64,000 nucleotides of DNA from an uncultured Bacteroidota bacterium (GCA_903897855.1 CAIUDH010000100.1:36498-100497), one strand, 5' to 3'; shown: positions 1 through 9,550, counted from the stretch's first letter. A program made the numbers and translations. Notes: generated by a model from the sequence alone, not told the origin.

Positions 1-720
1 TCGGATCTGTTAAATCAAATTATTTTACTGGGCAACATCGGTCAGAGTTTCAAAGCCGAATGCAAATTATTACTCGGTGATATTAAATTGCTCTCGGGCG
101 ACGAATGGGAAGCTGCGTTGCTCTACGGACAGGTAGATAAAGATTTTAAAGAAGACCCTTTAGGGCAGGAGGCGAAATTTAGAAATGCAAAGCTTAGTTT
201 TTATCAAGGTGAGTTTCTTTGGGCACAGGCGCAGCTGGATATATTAAAAACTGCTACCAGTCAGCTAATTTCAAATAATGCCATCGACTTAAGTTTACTT
301 ATCCAAGACCATACCGTTGATAGTAACTACGAGCCATTAGCGATGTATGCCGCTGCCGAGCTTTTGATTTACCAGAACAAATACGTTGAGGCCTTAAATA
401 AACTCGATAGCATCACCTTGCTATTTCCTTCTCATAGTTTGACCGACGTCATACTATTTGCCAAAGGCAAACTTATGGCGAAACAGCATAATTATTCCAA
501 AGCCTGTGACTATTATAAACAAGTTTATGAGAAGGCCCCCGAGGATATACTGGCCGACAATGCTCTTTGGGAGCTCGCTCAAATTTATGAAAAATCGTTC
601 AATGATTTAGAGCAGGCTAAACATTTCTATGAAGAACTGATTTTAAAATACCCCGGGAGTTTCTTTACTGCTGAAGCAAGGAAACGATTCCGTCAGCTTC
701 GTGGAGATACCCTGGATTAG
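1..720 (+). CDS. TPR protein, 5' end outside window
   Basis: The reading frame is open from base 1, so the start lies upstream and only the C-terminal 239 residues are visible. The sequence is helical, with TPR-like units: 'YEPLAMYAAAELLIYQNKYVEALNKLDSI' resembles one repeat and 'ACDYYKQVYEKAPEDILADNALWELAQIYE' another, and the tail (EQAKHFYEELILKYPGSFFTAEARKRF) looks like the terminal repeat of tol-pal/BamD-type tetratricopeptide proteins. Such repeats act as protein-protein scaffolds, often in the periplasm. No signal peptide can be judged because the N-terminus is missing. The function is unknown. The neighbouring lipoprotein gene starts 80 bases downstream and need not be in the same operon. 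Confidence 0.75.
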   Translation, partial: SDLLNQIILLGNIGQSFKAECKLLLGDIKLLSGDEWEAALLYGQVDKDFKEDPLGQEAKFRNAKLSFYQGEFLWAQAQLDILKTATSQLISNNAIDLSLLIQDHTVDSNYEPLAMYAAAELLIYQNKYVEALNKLDSITLLFPSHSLTDVILFAKGKLMAKQHNYSKACDYYKQVYEKAPEDILADNALWELAQIYEKSFNDLEQAKHFYEELILKYPGSFFTAEARKRFRQLRGDTLD

Positions 721-800
721 AAATGTAAAAAAAACAAAATATTGGGATTTTTAGAAAACAACAGTTATATTTACACAAAAAATTAAACCCGTTTCCCGTC

Positions 801-1352
801 ATGAAAAATGTTATCTACTTAACTTTAGTTGTTCTCTTGGTTTTTGGAGGTTGTAAAAAGAAAACGCCACCAACACCAACTCCAACTCCCGATCAAACCC
901 CGACGATGAATTATGTTAAATTCACCATAAACGGAAAGGGCCTTGTGAACAGGACATTCATTTATAGCAAAGCAAAAAATCTGGTTCAGAGAAACGAATA
1001 TAGCGAGACCACAAATGGCGTAATTGGAGCATTTTTTGACATCTCCAGTGGTGACACTTTAATACAAATGCGTTTTGATGAAAATACCACAGGCAATAAA
1101 CCATTCAATTCTGGGGGTGTTTACTTTGTGTTTACCAACTTGAACGCGCTTCATCCGTTAACCGCTACTTCCACGAGCGGTGACTATAACGTAAGCAGTT
1201 TTACTCCAACGCACTTAACCACCAATACAACAAGTGGCCTTGTGAAAGGAACTTTCAAGATTAATGCAACATTCTCAGGCATTTTAACCGATGATGTTTC
1301 TACCGACACTTATACCATCACTGGAGGCGAGTTAAAATTAGACGGAGAGTAG
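801..1352 (+). CDS. hypothetical lipoprotein with Thr-Pro linker
   Basis: This is a 183-residue protein with a lipoprotein signal peptide (MKNVIYLTLVVLLVFGGC, lipobox FGGC, Cys18), followed by a basic KKK stretch and a Thr/Pro-rich linker (TPPTPTPTPDQTP). The remaining ~145 residues are rich in Thr, Ser, Gly and beta-branched residues, consistent with a beta-sandwich domain exposed in the periplasm or on the cell surface. I do not recognise the family. It is a single-gene unit, because a strong rho-independent terminator follows 18 bases after the stop. The ATG at 801 is preceded by A/T-rich sequence without a clear Shine-Dalgarno, which is usual in this phylum. Confidence 0.75.
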   Translation: MKNVIYLTLVVLLVFGGCKKKTPPTPTPTPDQTPTMNYVKFTINGKGLVNRTFIYSKAKNLVQRNEYSETTNGVIGAFFDISSGDTLIQMRFDENTTGNKPFNSGGVYFVFTNLNALHPLTATSTSGDYNVSSFTPTHLTTNTTSGLVKGTFKINATFSGILTDDVSTDTYTITGGELKLDGE

Positions 1353-1370
1353 CTTCCGCTTAACATTTAG

Positions 1371-1402
1371 AAAAACCGCCTTTTTCGAAAAAGGCGGTTT
1401 TT
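1371..1402 (+). terminator. rho-independent terminator after lipoprotein gene
   Basis: The arms AAAAACCGCCTTTTT and AAAAAGGCGGTTTTT are perfect inverted repeats separated by CG, giving a GC-cored hairpin that ends in a T-run. The hairpin is nearly symmetrical, but both flanking genes read rightwards, so it serves the upstream gene. Confidence 0.88.
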
Positions 1403-1477
1403 TTATTCATATCGCTCAGCGTTATTCATTGTCAATTCTTTACATAAAATTTATACTGCGATAGCATGGAATGTAAT

Positions 1478-1485
1478 TACCTTTG
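1478..1485 (+). promoter_or_regulatory. promoter -7 element (TACCTTTG) of bshA
   Basis: TACCTTTG matches the Bacteroidota -7 consensus TAnnTTTG exactly. It lies 27 bases ahead of the chosen bshA start. No clear TTTG -33 element is seen. The position argues against the earlier TTG start at 1483, which would overlap this element. Confidence 0.55.
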
Positions 1486-1512
1486 TGCTACTTAAAAATA
1501 CACCTACTGAAA

Positions 1513-2646
1513 ATGAATATTGGAATTGTATGTTATCCCACCTTTGGTGGCAGTGGTGTAGTAGCCACCGAGCTTGGCAAGGCCTTGGCAAAGCAAGGAC
1601 ACAAAGTGCATTTTATATCCTACCAACAACCAGCGCGTTTAGATGTGTTTAACGAGAACCTCTTTTATCATGAGGTTATGATTTCAATGTACCCCTTATT
1701 TGATTTCCCTCCATACGAAACTGCCCTAACGAGTAAATTAGTCGATGTGGTTCAGTTCGAAAAGTTAGACTTGCTGCACGTCCACTATGCCATCCCTCAT
1801 GCTTCGGCGGCCATTTTAGCAAAGCATATTCTCAGGCAAAAAGGAGTGAACATCCCCGTCATTACAACGCTACATGGCACTGATATAACGCTGGTAGGTA
1901 AAGACAAAACTTTTGAGCCCGTAGTTACGTATTCCATCAACGAAAGTGATATTGTGACTACTGTTTCTGAATCCCTAAAGAAGGACACCTATCAATATTT
2001 TGATATTCAAAACAGTATTGAGGTAGTTCATAATTTTATTGATTTTGACCGTTTTAACAAAATGAAGAAAGATCATTTCCGCAAGGCTATCGCCCCGCTT
2101 AATGAGCATATCATCGCGCATACCTCCAACTTTAGAAAAGTAAAAAGAGTAGAGGATGTAATGCATATTTTTTGCAAAATATTAGAAACAACGCCATCCA
2201 AATTATTGATGATTGGTGATGGCCCAGAACGCGCTCCAGCAGAGCAGCTTTGTAGAGAATTGGGGACCTGTGACCATGTGAGATTTCTAGGGAAGCAGGA
2301 AGCCATTGAAGAAATTTTAAGCGTCTGTGATCTTTTTTTATTAACCTCAGAGAATGAGAGTTTTGGCCTCGCTGCTTTGGAAGCCATGGCTTGTGAAGTG
2401 CCTGTAATTTCAACCAATGCAGGTGGCATCCCTGAAGTAAATATTGATGGGGTAACTGGTTTTTTAAGTGAGGTAGGCGATGTAGCAAGCATGTCGGCAA
2501 ACGCACTAAAGCTTCTTAATGACAAGGCTTTACTCAAACAATTTAAAAGTAACGCATTGAAGCAAGCCAAACGTTTCGATATCAAAAATATTTTACCACA
2601 ATATTTAGCACTCTATGAGAAAGCCTTAGCGATGCAGCAAGCGTAA
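1513..2646 (+). CDS. bshA: N-acetyl-alpha-D-glucosaminyl L-malate synthase BshA
   Basis: This GT4-family glycosyltransferase of 377 residues catalyses the first step of bacillithiol synthesis, joining UDP-GlcNAc and L-malate to give GlcNAc-malate in the cytoplasm. The N-terminus (MNIGIVCYPTFGGSGVVATE), with its Gly-rich loop, is typical of BshA, as is the segment DVVQFEKLDLLHVHYAIPHA. The C-terminal Rossmann domain contains the GT4 E-X7-E type motif (ENESFGLAALEAMACEVP). The length is normal for the family. I chose the ATG at 1513 because it matches the family N-terminus and sits just after a TAnnTTTG promoter element. The other bacillithiol genes (bshB, bshC) are not in the window. The gene converges with menD, with only 13 bases between the stops. 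Confidence 0.92.
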   Translation: MNIGIVCYPTFGGSGVVATELGKALAKQGHKVHFISYQQPARLDVFNENLFYHEVMISMYPLFDFPPYETALTSKLVDVVQFEKLDLLHVHYAIPHASAAILAKHILRQKGVNIPVITTLHGTDITLVGKDKTFEPVVTYSINESDIVTTVSESLKKDTYQYFDIQNSIEVVHNFIDFDRFNKMKKDHFRKAIAPLNEHIIAHTSNFRKVKRVEDVMHIFCKILETTPSKLLMIGDGPERAPAEQLCRELGTCDHVRFLGKQEAIEEILSVCDLFLLTSENESFGLAALEAMACEVPVISTNAGGIPEVNIDGVTGFLSEVGDVASMSANALKLLNDKALLKQFKSNALKQAKRFDIKNILPQYLALYEKALAMQQA

Positions 2647-2659
2647 TTCATGCATGATT

Positions 2660-4366
2660 CTAAACATGGCTGCTCATCGAAGTTTTAAAGCTTTTGTACC
2701 CTTTTTCGTTTTCGTATTTATCCGTGAATATTTCTAACACTTTCAGGCGTTGGTCCTCCTGAAAAAACAATGGCAATGCCGTTCTTAACTCTTCTTCAGT
2801 AGTCACTTTTTTATAACTAAGCTTAAAATCCTTTGCTATAAACTCGGCGGTTCGTGAATGTGCATTTTCAATAAACTCCTCTAATTCATTCAAGGCAGAA
2901 GGACCTTCGATGAGTCTAAAAATACCTCCTCCTCCATTATTTAAAATAACAATACGCAAATTAGGTAATTTAAGGGTATTCCAATAGGCGTTGACATCAT
3001 AAAAAAACGCGATATCTCCAGTGATTAGGGTCGTAAGCTTAGGGGTTGTAATAGCGGCTCCTACGGCCGTCGACGAACACCCATCAATACCACTGGTACC
3101 TCTATTACTATTGACTTTTATAGTAGCGTCGATATCAAATAGCAGAGCATATCTTACCGCCATACTATTCGCTAATTGCAGATTGCTTTGAGACGGGATC
3201 GAATTAAATACGATGTGAGCAGCCTTCAATTCACAGAAAGGCAATTTAGCAATTTCTTTCTGCGTGTTCATTTTAACTGCTTCTATTTTCCACGCATCAA
3301 AATATTTAGAGACCTCTAATGGTTCGTTTGAGAGTGCCTCAAAAAACCTTTCTGGCGCTACACGTAAAATGCTTGAGAGCGAGTGAAAAGGGTTGCCTAC
3401 ATGACCGAAGGCCTGTATATGCAAATGCATTATTGGTTTATTAGAGCGAATAAACTTTTTTAAATTCTTACTTAAAACAGGGCCACCCATGGTAATTAAG
3501 ATATCGGGGATTAGCTGTGGCAGCTTGTTATTGGTGTCTAAAATAAAATCATAGTTGGCCAAGAGGTCATCGGAAATATAATTGGATATTACATCGGCAA
3601 TCACAGGAAAGTGCAGCGACTGTTGAGCCTTTTTTACGGCCACAAGAATATCATCCGTAAAATGGTTCATGCCGATGACTACGAGCAGTTTTAGGCTTTT
3701 TTGCGCTGCACCTACCTCATGAATTTGCCGCAAAGTTACCTTCATTTCATATTCATCCAATGCCGAATAATGTAGCGGCAATAAGCTTGGTGGTTCCGCC
3801 TCTAAGGGTGAAAAATCGTAATCGTAATTTTCGTTCAGAGCGGGATAAAACGGCTCGCGTAGCGGCACATTAATATGTACAGGCAGCTTTTGCTGCTTGC
3901 CTAAAATGAGGGTCTCGCATACCTCCATCTCAATCGCTTGCATTGAACCTTCGTCTAGGGAGTGAGGTATTGTTATTTGCTTTAGGATATGATTTTTAAA
4001 TACCTCATTTTGTCTGATGGCCTGCCCGTCCCATTGATCAATAAATTCCGGTGGACGATCGGCAGTAATTACAACCAACGGAATTTGCTGATAGAACGCT
4101 TCACAGAGTGCTGGATAAAAGTTGAGTATGGCTGTACCACTGGTACAAATTAGTGCCACTGGTTTCTGAGTTTGTTGTGCGACACCTAAAGCAATAAAAC
4201 CAGCACTTCGCTCATCGGTAATGGGAATGCACTTTATTTTTTTGTGCCGAGTAAAAGCGAGAATAAGTGGAACATCGCGACTGCCTGGGCATATCACAGC
4301 GGTATCACCGCCGATACGAAAGAAGATTTCGGCAATTTTATTAATATGTTGTTGAAGAGATTGCAT
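2660..4366 (-). CDS. menD: 2-succinyl-5-enolpyruvyl-6-hydroxy-3-cyclohexene-1-carboxylate synthase MenD
   Basis: This thiamine-diphosphate-dependent enzyme of menaquinone synthesis condenses isochorismate with 2-oxoglutarate. It has 568 residues, the usual size. The N-terminal pyrimidine-binding domain carries AVICPGSRDVPLILAF and ICTSGTAILNFYPALCEA. The C-terminal ThDP/Mg domain shows GDIAFFYDVNAYWN followed by RIVILNNGGGGIF, the GDx...NN motif of MenD. The start codon overlaps the stop of the upstream biotinyl-protein gene by one base (TGATG), which suggests translational coupling. No other men genes are present. Menaquinone is the usual respiratory quinone in Bacteroidota. Confidence 0.93.
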   Translation of the reverse strand: MQSLQQHINKIAEIFFRIGGDTAVICPGSRDVPLILAFTRHKKIKCIPITDERSAGFIALGVAQQTQKPVALICTSGTAILNFYPALCEAFYQQIPLVVITADRPPEFIDQWDGQAIRQNEVFKNHILKQITIPHSLDEGSMQAIEMEVCETLILGKQQKLPVHINVPLREPFYPALNENYDYDFSPLEAEPPSLLPLHYSALDEYEMKVTLRQIHEVGAAQKSLKLLVVIGMNHFTDDILVAVKKAQQSLHFPVIADVISNYISDDLLANYDFILDTNNKLPQLIPDILITMGGPVLSKNLKKFIRSNKPIMHLHIQAFGHVGNPFHSLSSILRVAPERFFEALSNEPLEVSKYFDAWKIEAVKMNTQKEIAKLPFCELKAAHIVFNSIPSQSNLQLANSMAVRYALLFDIDATIKVNSNRGTSGIDGCSSTAVGAAITTPKLTTLITGDIAFFYDVNAYWNTLKLPNLRIVILNNGGGGIFRLIEGPSALNELEEFIENAHSRTAEFIAKDFKLSYKKVTTEEELRTALPLFFQEDQRLKVLEIFTDKYENEKGYKSFKTSMSSHV

Positions 4367-4863
4367 CAGAAAGAGATGAGCAACTGCCCTTTATCAACGG
4401 TATCTTTCTCGGCTATATGTAATTTCTTTACGGTACCCTCGCCCATGCTTTTTAAAATATTCTCCATTTTCATGGCTTCAAGTATCAGCAAACCGTCGCC
4501 TTTCTTCACCACGTCGCCCTCCTTCACCAATACCCTCAATACTAAACCTGGCATTGGCGCCTTTAATTCATTAAATTTTTTTGTCGATCCCACCGCCATA
4601 CCCATCTTCTCCAACAGCTCGGCATAATCATCCACCAATTCCAGTTTCATCTTTTTCCCATTTAGCGTAAGGGTACATGTTTTTGTTTCATGGTCAATTT
4701 CATTTGCAGTAACAGCATAGGATTGGTTCTGATACAGCACGTGAAACTTATTCTCACTGAAACTCAATATGTCAGCTATTACTTCCTCGTTGTTAATAAA
4801 TACCTTGTTTAGAGTCTTTTTCACCTCCAAAGTTGTGCCTTTATTTGCCTTTACTTTAACCAT
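4366..4863 (-). CDS. biotin carboxyl carrier-type (biotinyl) protein
   Basis: This protein of 165 residues has a C-terminal biotinyl/lipoyl domain (about residues 97-165). The biotin-attachment motif is EAMKMEN, with Lys132 as acceptor, preceded by APMPGLV at the domain start. The first ~95 residues form a small beta-rich region like that in the carrier subunits of acyl-CoA carboxylases. In Bacteroidota such stand-alone carriers usually work with a biotin carboxylase and a carboxyltransferase (acetyl- or propionyl-CoA), but neither is nearby; the gene is instead coupled to menD. Biotinylation and partner are inferences from the motif. The ATG at 4863 is the only good start before divergent sequence leading to the aminopeptidase gene. 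Confidence 0.85.
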   Translation of the reverse strand: MVKVKANKGTTLEVKKTLNKVFINNEEVIADILSFSENKFHVLYQNQSYAVTANEIDHETKTCTLTLNGKKMKLELVDDYAELLEKMGMAVGSTKKFNELKAPMPGLVLRVLVKEGDVVKKGDGLLILEAMKMENILKSMGEGTVKKLHIAEKDTVDKGQLLISF

Positions 4864-4911
4864 AGAAATTAACGAATAATCTTATCGGCGAATTTACATC
4901 AAATCACCCAC

Positions 4912-7533
4912 ATGAAAATCACCTATCGAAAAATCATATTTTCCCTTTATACAGTCGTTTTAGGGGCCTGCTCTTTGTTAAAAAACAATCAAAACACCAA
5001 AGCAGCTGTCACCACACTTGATTCGGCTTCGATGAGTAAAATTATTGATGCGATTAATAAAAACAAGGAACAACGAGCCGAGAGTGGAAGCGATGACAGA
5101 CCTTACGAAGCTTCCGCAACTAAATTCTGGGATTTGATTAACACCAACTTGGCGGTAGAGTTTGACTACAGTAAAGCACAACTTACTGGAATGGCAACGA
5201 TCACCCTAAAGCCTCATGCCTATGCACAAGACAGTTTGGTTTTGGATGCAAAAGGAATGGATATTTTGAGTGTTATCGATGGAGACACGCGCGGATTAAC
5301 AAATTTAATTTACTCCTATAACGGCAAGAAGTTAATCATCTTTATGCCCTCGAAAGTGCAGGTAGGTACACGTAAAAAGATCGTGATTGACTATATCGCT
5401 AAGCCGAATGAAATAGTGGTTAAAGGAAGTGAAGCCATCACTTCCGATAAAGGACTCTATTTTATTAATAACGAAGGAATCGACACCTTGAAGCCTCGAC
5501 AAATTTGGACACAAGGCGAAACAGAAAGCAATTCCTGTTGGTTTCCAACCATCGACAAGCCCAATCAAAAGATGACACAGGAAATTGCCATAACCATTCA
5601 GGACAGTGGTGATATAACCCTCAGTAATGGCCTCTTCCTTGGACGGGTAAAAAACAGAAATGGCAGTTATACCGATACCTGGCGACAGGCCATACCCGCA
5701 GCGCCCTACCTCACTATGATGGCCATAGGAAAATTCTATATTGAACGCGACTCTTGGAGAGGGTTGGAAGTAAATTATTACGTAGAGCCAAAATATCAGC
5801 CATTTGCTAAATTGATTTTTGGCAAGACCCCCGACATGTTGGAATTCTTCTCTACCCGTCTGGGCGTAGATTTCCCCTGGGAAAAATATAGCCAAATTGT
5901 GGTACGCGATTATGTGAGTGGCTCTATGGAGAACGCTTCTGCCACTTTACATGGGGAATTTTTGCAATACGACTCCAGAGATTACCTAGACAACAATAAG
6001 GAGGATTATCTAAGTCATGAATTATTTCATCAATGGTTTGGCGATTTGGTCACCTGTGAAAGTTGGAGCAACCTAGCACTCAACGAATCGTTTGGCACTT
6101 ATGGAGAATATCTTTGGATAGAACATACGAGGGGCAAAATGGAAGCCGACAGGCATCTTGAGGCCAAACGTGACGCCTACATCGACGAGTCGAAATTTAA
6201 ACAGGAGCCTTTGATTCGCTTTCATTACGAAGATAAGGAGGATATGTTCGACCGACATAGCTATCAAAAAGGGGGCTGTATCCTTCATCTACTTCGAACA
6301 CAATTAGGAGATGAAGTTTTCTTTAAAGGATTGCAACTTTATCTGACCAAAAACAGGTTTAGAAGCGTGGAAGTGCACGATTTTCGTTTGGCGATGGAAG
6401 AAGCCAGTGGCGAAGATTTAAACTGGTTTTTTAATCAGTGGTTTTTAAATGCCGGGCACCCCAAAGTAATTATTAGCAATGCTTTTAGCGCAATCGAAAA
6501 ATCCCAAACCCTCAAAATTGATTTTGTAAAAGAGGATGAGACAACGCCTCGAAGATTTATTTTACCCCTCAAAGTAGATTTTTATTTTAAAGACAGTATT
6601 CACAGAGAGAACATCACGATTCACGATTGGACCAACCAATGGGTTTATCATTTCAATGACAGTATTTTACTCATCAATGTAGATGCCGACCGTTCTATGC
6701 TTTGGGAAATGACCTATGAGAAACCGAAATCCGTTTTAATGTATCAGGTTCTAAATGCGCCGCTCTATCAGGATAAACGAGAGGCTATGATTTCACTTTT
6801 AAATAACGATGAATTAACTATTAACGACAAAAACACATTACTGGACTATTGCCTCAATCATCCCTCCTGGATCGTGGAGGAGATGGCACTAGAGATCCTG
6901 GAATTTATGAAAGCTAAAGACCTGGATCCCTATTTCAATAAATTATCAGAGTTAGTGATTCATCAAAGAAACTCTTCGCTACGTGTTTCGTTATTACAAG
7001 TTCTTGATAAGATGCAGGAGTCGCAGGATGTATTACCCATCCTTCGAGCCTGCACCAATGATTCAAGCTATTGGGTCATGGCCACCGCCTTAGAGTTGCT
7101 GCATGAACACGATTTAGGAAGCACTCTGAAAATATGCAATGCCAATGAACACATCGAAAATAGCCAAGTCATGAGTGTAGTGCATTCTATTTATTGTAAA
7201 GATACCACAGGCAATCACTCTGGATATTTTCTGAGAAGTATAAAAAAGGCAGAGGGTATTGAAAAAACCTTTCGTCTGAATGAACTTGAAAGCTATTTAC
7301 GAGAAACAACGCCAGAATATGCCTACCAAACAATTCTTATGCTTACTACCATAAGAGACCAAATAACGAATGACCATACTCGTGGTTTTTTCCCTGATGC
7401 AAAAAACTTTTTCGAAACAAAACGTTTTATTTTAGCTGATGAAATGTCGCGTACCCGATATACGGAAGAAGCTTATAAAGAAGTATCACTGAGACTAGAA
7501 ATGTATGATAAGATCATAGCGTTACTCCAGTAA
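4912..7533 (+). CDS. M1-family metallo-aminopeptidase lipoprotein
   Basis: This zinc aminopeptidase has 873 residues and is probably anchored in the envelope: the signal peptide ends in VLGAC (Cys19). The N-terminal beta-saddle domain is followed by the catalytic domain, with a GxMEN exopeptidase motif in the form GSMEN (337-341) and the zinc site HELFH (369-373), with the third ligand Glu392 in NESFGTY. A long helical C-terminal part (about 600-873) resembles the HEAT-like domain of M1 enzymes. All catalytic residues expected of the family are present; Ser in place of Ala in GAMEN is a tolerated change. It likely trims peptides in the periplasm. It is transcribed divergently from the menD operon, with 48 bases between the starts. 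Confidence 0.9.
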   Translation: MKITYRKIIFSLYTVVLGACSLLKNNQNTKAAVTTLDSASMSKIIDAINKNKEQRAESGSDDRPYEASATKFWDLINTNLAVEFDYSKAQLTGMATITLKPHAYAQDSLVLDAKGMDILSVIDGDTRGLTNLIYSYNGKKLIIFMPSKVQVGTRKKIVIDYIAKPNEIVVKGSEAITSDKGLYFINNEGIDTLKPRQIWTQGETESNSCWFPTIDKPNQKMTQEIAITIQDSGDITLSNGLFLGRVKNRNGSYTDTWRQAIPAAPYLTMMAIGKFYIERDSWRGLEVNYYVEPKYQPFAKLIFGKTPDMLEFFSTRLGVDFPWEKYSQIVVRDYVSGSMENASATLHGEFLQYDSRDYLDNNKEDYLSHELFHQWFGDLVTCESWSNLALNESFGTYGEYLWIEHTRGKMEADRHLEAKRDAYIDESKFKQEPLIRFHYEDKEDMFDRHSYQKGGCILHLLRTQLGDEVFFKGLQLYLTKNRFRSVEVHDFRLAMEEASGEDLNWFFNQWFLNAGHPKVIISNAFSAIEKSQTLKIDFVKEDETTPRRFILPLKVDFYFKDSIHRENITIHDWTNQWVYHFNDSILLINVDADRSMLWEMTYEKPKSVLMYQVLNAPLYQDKREAMISLLNNDELTINDKNTLLDYCLNHPSWIVEEMALEILEFMKAKDLDPYFNKLSELVIHQRNSSLRVSLLQVLDKMQESQDVLPILRACTNDSSYWVMATALELLHEHDLGSTLKICNANEHIENSQVMSVVHSIYCKDTTGNHSGYFLRSIKKAEGIEKTFRLNELESYLRETTPEYAYQTILMLTTIRDQITNDHTRGFFPDAKNFFETKRFILADEMSRTRYTEEAYKEVSLRLEMYDKIIALLQ

Positions 7534-7632
7534 ATAGCTTTCGTAAAGACCCTTCATGGTGCAATCATCGGGCTTTAGGAGCAACCGCAGGAAAGAATAA
7601 TAAATCGTAGCAGGAAAACTTAGGTTCACCTA

Positions 7633-7661
7633 AAATTTCGCAAGTGTAAATTGCGAAATTT
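7633..7661. terminator. hairpin between convergent genes
   Basis: AAATTTCGCAA and TTGCGAAATTT form an 11-bp perfect stem with a 7-base loop, placed between the ends of the M1 aminopeptidase gene (+) and the TPR gene (-). Its symmetry suits a bidirectional terminator. There is no long T-run immediately after it, so termination efficiency is uncertain. Confidence 0.5.
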
Positions 7662-7707
7662 ACTACACCCAAGCAAAGTAGTAGAATCCTATCAAAAAAA
7701 ACAACTC

Positions 7708-8448
7708 TTATTTTTTCTTATCCGCAGGAGAGGGATCTTCCGGCTTTTTAACAGCCGTCTCATTCAATAATTTGAGATTGGCGTTAGCAAAATAAAACTC
7801 AGGATATAATTTAATCGCCTCATTAAACAAGAATCGGGCAGAAGCAGTATCATTAAAATCCTTGGCAATCATACCATATAAGTTTAATGCGGCGGCACGC
7901 AGTGGAACCTCTTGTTTATTTTCTTGATCGATATATAGCACAATTATATCATTCTCTGTAACTGACTTTATTACCGCCTCCACACTTATTTTACTTTCTT
8001 GCAATCGCTTCATTCGATACTCCAAAGCCGCTTTTTGATAGATGTCATATACATTTCCTGTAAGTTTAACCACCTTCTCAAAATCAGCAATGGCTTCCAC
8101 CGAATATCCTAAACTTTGATGACACTTGGCCATCATACGTAAAATGGTGGTGTCATTTGGCCTCAGTACCAAAAGGTCGTCACATACACGCAAACATTGG
8201 TTATATGAGGCGACCTTAAAATAGATCAGTGCCAAGGAGTCTTTATAAGATACTTCTTCGGGATGCTTGGCAATGAGTGCATATAAACTATTTATGGCAA
8301 CACCAACATCGCCGTATTTCATCGCCTGATGAAATACTACCGTTTCCAGTTCTTGTTTGGGAGGCGCTGCGTTTTTGACTTTTTTGTTTTGTGCAAAGGC
8401 CGTAGCTGCAAAAAAAGAGATGATTGCGAGTAGGAAAAATTTCTTCAT
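7708..8448 (-). CDS. periplasmic TPR protein, paralogue of the 19.5-kb protein
   Basis: This protein of 246 residues has a signal peptide (MKKFFLLAIISFFAATAFAQ) and about four TPR-like helical pairs, ending in a Lys/Pro/Asp-rich tail. It shares layout and sequence with the TPR lipoprotein at 19502-20200: YGDVGVAINSLYALIAK versus LGDVNVAINACYDIIAN near the N-terminus, and QEVPLRAAALNLYGMIA versus QQIPLRAAAYNIKGTIF near the C-terminus. The two are paralogues that differ in signal type (soluble here, lipoprotein there). The specific function is unknown. The gene is last in a likely operon behind mannose-1-phosphate guanylyltransferase (19-base gap). Confidence 0.8.
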   Translation of the reverse strand: MKKFFLLAIISFFAATAFAQNKKVKNAAPPKQELETVVFHQAMKYGDVGVAINSLYALIAKHPEEVSYKDSLALIYFKVASYNQCLRVCDDLLVLRPNDTTILRMMAKCHQSLGYSVEAIADFEKVVKLTGNVYDIYQKAALEYRMKRLQESKISVEAVIKSVTENDIIVLYIDQENKQEVPLRAAALNLYGMIAKDFNDTASARFLFNEAIKLYPEFYFANANLKLLNETAVKKPEDPSPADKKK

Positions 8449-8467
8449 GCTTCAGTTTGGATAATTA

Positions 8468-9550
8468 TTAAACATATTTATTACCGTAGGTAACTTTCAT
8501 ATCAGCAACAATGTTCTTTATTTCTTGTTCTTTGTCTTTATTACAGATAAGAACTACATTATCACTTTCTACAATAATAGCATTTTCTATTCCTTTTATC
8601 ACAAAAAGTTTGTTCGGATCTTGAATATGAATCACACAGTTATGAGTCTCGTAGGTACTCACATTTTTTCCGTTAATCGTGTTTCCATTTTCATCTTTCC
8701 TGTGTTGCTCATAAACACTGCCCCAAGTTCCAAGATCACTCCAGCCAAAATCGGAAGGAATGACATGCACATTGGTTGCTTTTTCCATGACGCCGTAATC
8801 GATAGAAATATTTTCACAAGTAGCGTAACTATTTGCCAAGAAATCATTTTCTTTCTCCGTATTAAAATACTCAATGCCATTTTGAAAAACAGCGGCGATA
8901 TCTGGAAGCAGTTTTTCTATTTGTGTTAAGATCGTTTTTGTTTTCCAGATAAAGATGCCGGCATTCCAAAGAAACTCGCCACTTTCTAAAAACTCTATTG
9001 CCAGCTCAAGAGAAGGTTTCTCTGTAAAAGTCTTCACTTTACAAATTCCATCTTTGAAGTTTCCAAAAAACTGAATATAGCCATAACCGGTATCTGGCCG
9101 GCTTGGTTTGATGCCAAGAGTAAGTAATGCATCGTTTTTTTCAGAGAAATCGAACCCCAAATTAATGATCCGCGTAAACTCTGATTCATCCATAATTAAA
9201 TGGTCGGAAGGAGCAATCACGCAATTGGCCTCAGGATTAATCTTATGAATTTTATACATGGCATAAGCAATACATGGTGCCGTGTTTCGTAAGGTAGGTT
9301 CGCCTAAAATGTTGCCATCAACAATATCCGGAATTTGCTTTTTGATAATATCTCTATATGCTTCGTTGGTTACAATAAAAATATTCTGGGGTGGTACTAC
9401 TTTTAAAAAACGAGCATAGGTTTGCTGAATTAAAGTTCTACCCGTATTTAAGAAATCTAAAAACTGCTTTGGATGGCTTGTCTTACTAATGGGCCAAAAT
9501 CGTGTCCCTACACCACCAGCCATGATCACTGCGAAATTATTTGAATTCAT
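8468..9550 (-). CDS. manC: mannose-1-phosphate guanylyltransferase
   Basis: This cytoplasmic nucleotidyltransferase of 360 residues makes GDP-mannose from mannose-1-phosphate and GTP for polysaccharide and glycan synthesis. The N-terminal signature is FAVIMAGGVGTRFWPISK followed by PKQFLDF (pyrophosphorylase motif). Further family motifs are VIAPSDHLI and FTEKPSLELA, with DLGTWGSVYEQ near the C-terminus. Only the nucleotidyltransferase domain is present; there is no fused isomerase domain of the ManC/AlgA type, so it resembles the short form common in Bacteroidota. I chose the ATG at 9550 over an upstream candidate because it begins at the conserved core; an AAAGGAG sequence abuts it. The gene lies between the DUF4175 gene and a TPR gene on the same strand. 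Confidence 0.9.
   Translation of the reverse strand: MNSNNFAVIMAGGVGTRFWPISKTSHPKQFLDFLNTGRTLIQQTYARFLKVVPPQNIFIVTNEAYRDIIKKQIPDIVDGNILGEPTLRNTAPCIAYAMYKIHKINPEANCVIAPSDHLIMDESEFTRIINLGFDFSEKNDALLTLGIKPSRPDTGYGYIQFFGNFKDGICKVKTFTEKPSLELAIEFLESGEFLWNAGIFIWKTKTILTQIEKLLPDIAAVFQNGIEYFNTEKENDFLANSYATCENISIDYGVMEKATNVHVIPSDFGWSDLGTWGSVYEQHRKDENGNTINGKNVSTYETHNCVIHIQDPNKLFVIKGIENAIIVESDNVVLICNKDKEQEIKNIVADMKVTYGNKYV

Noticed and set aside
1483..1512. Upstream TTG start for bshA adding ten residues
   Set aside because: It overlaps the TACCTTTG promoter element, and the conserved BshA N-terminus begins at 1513.
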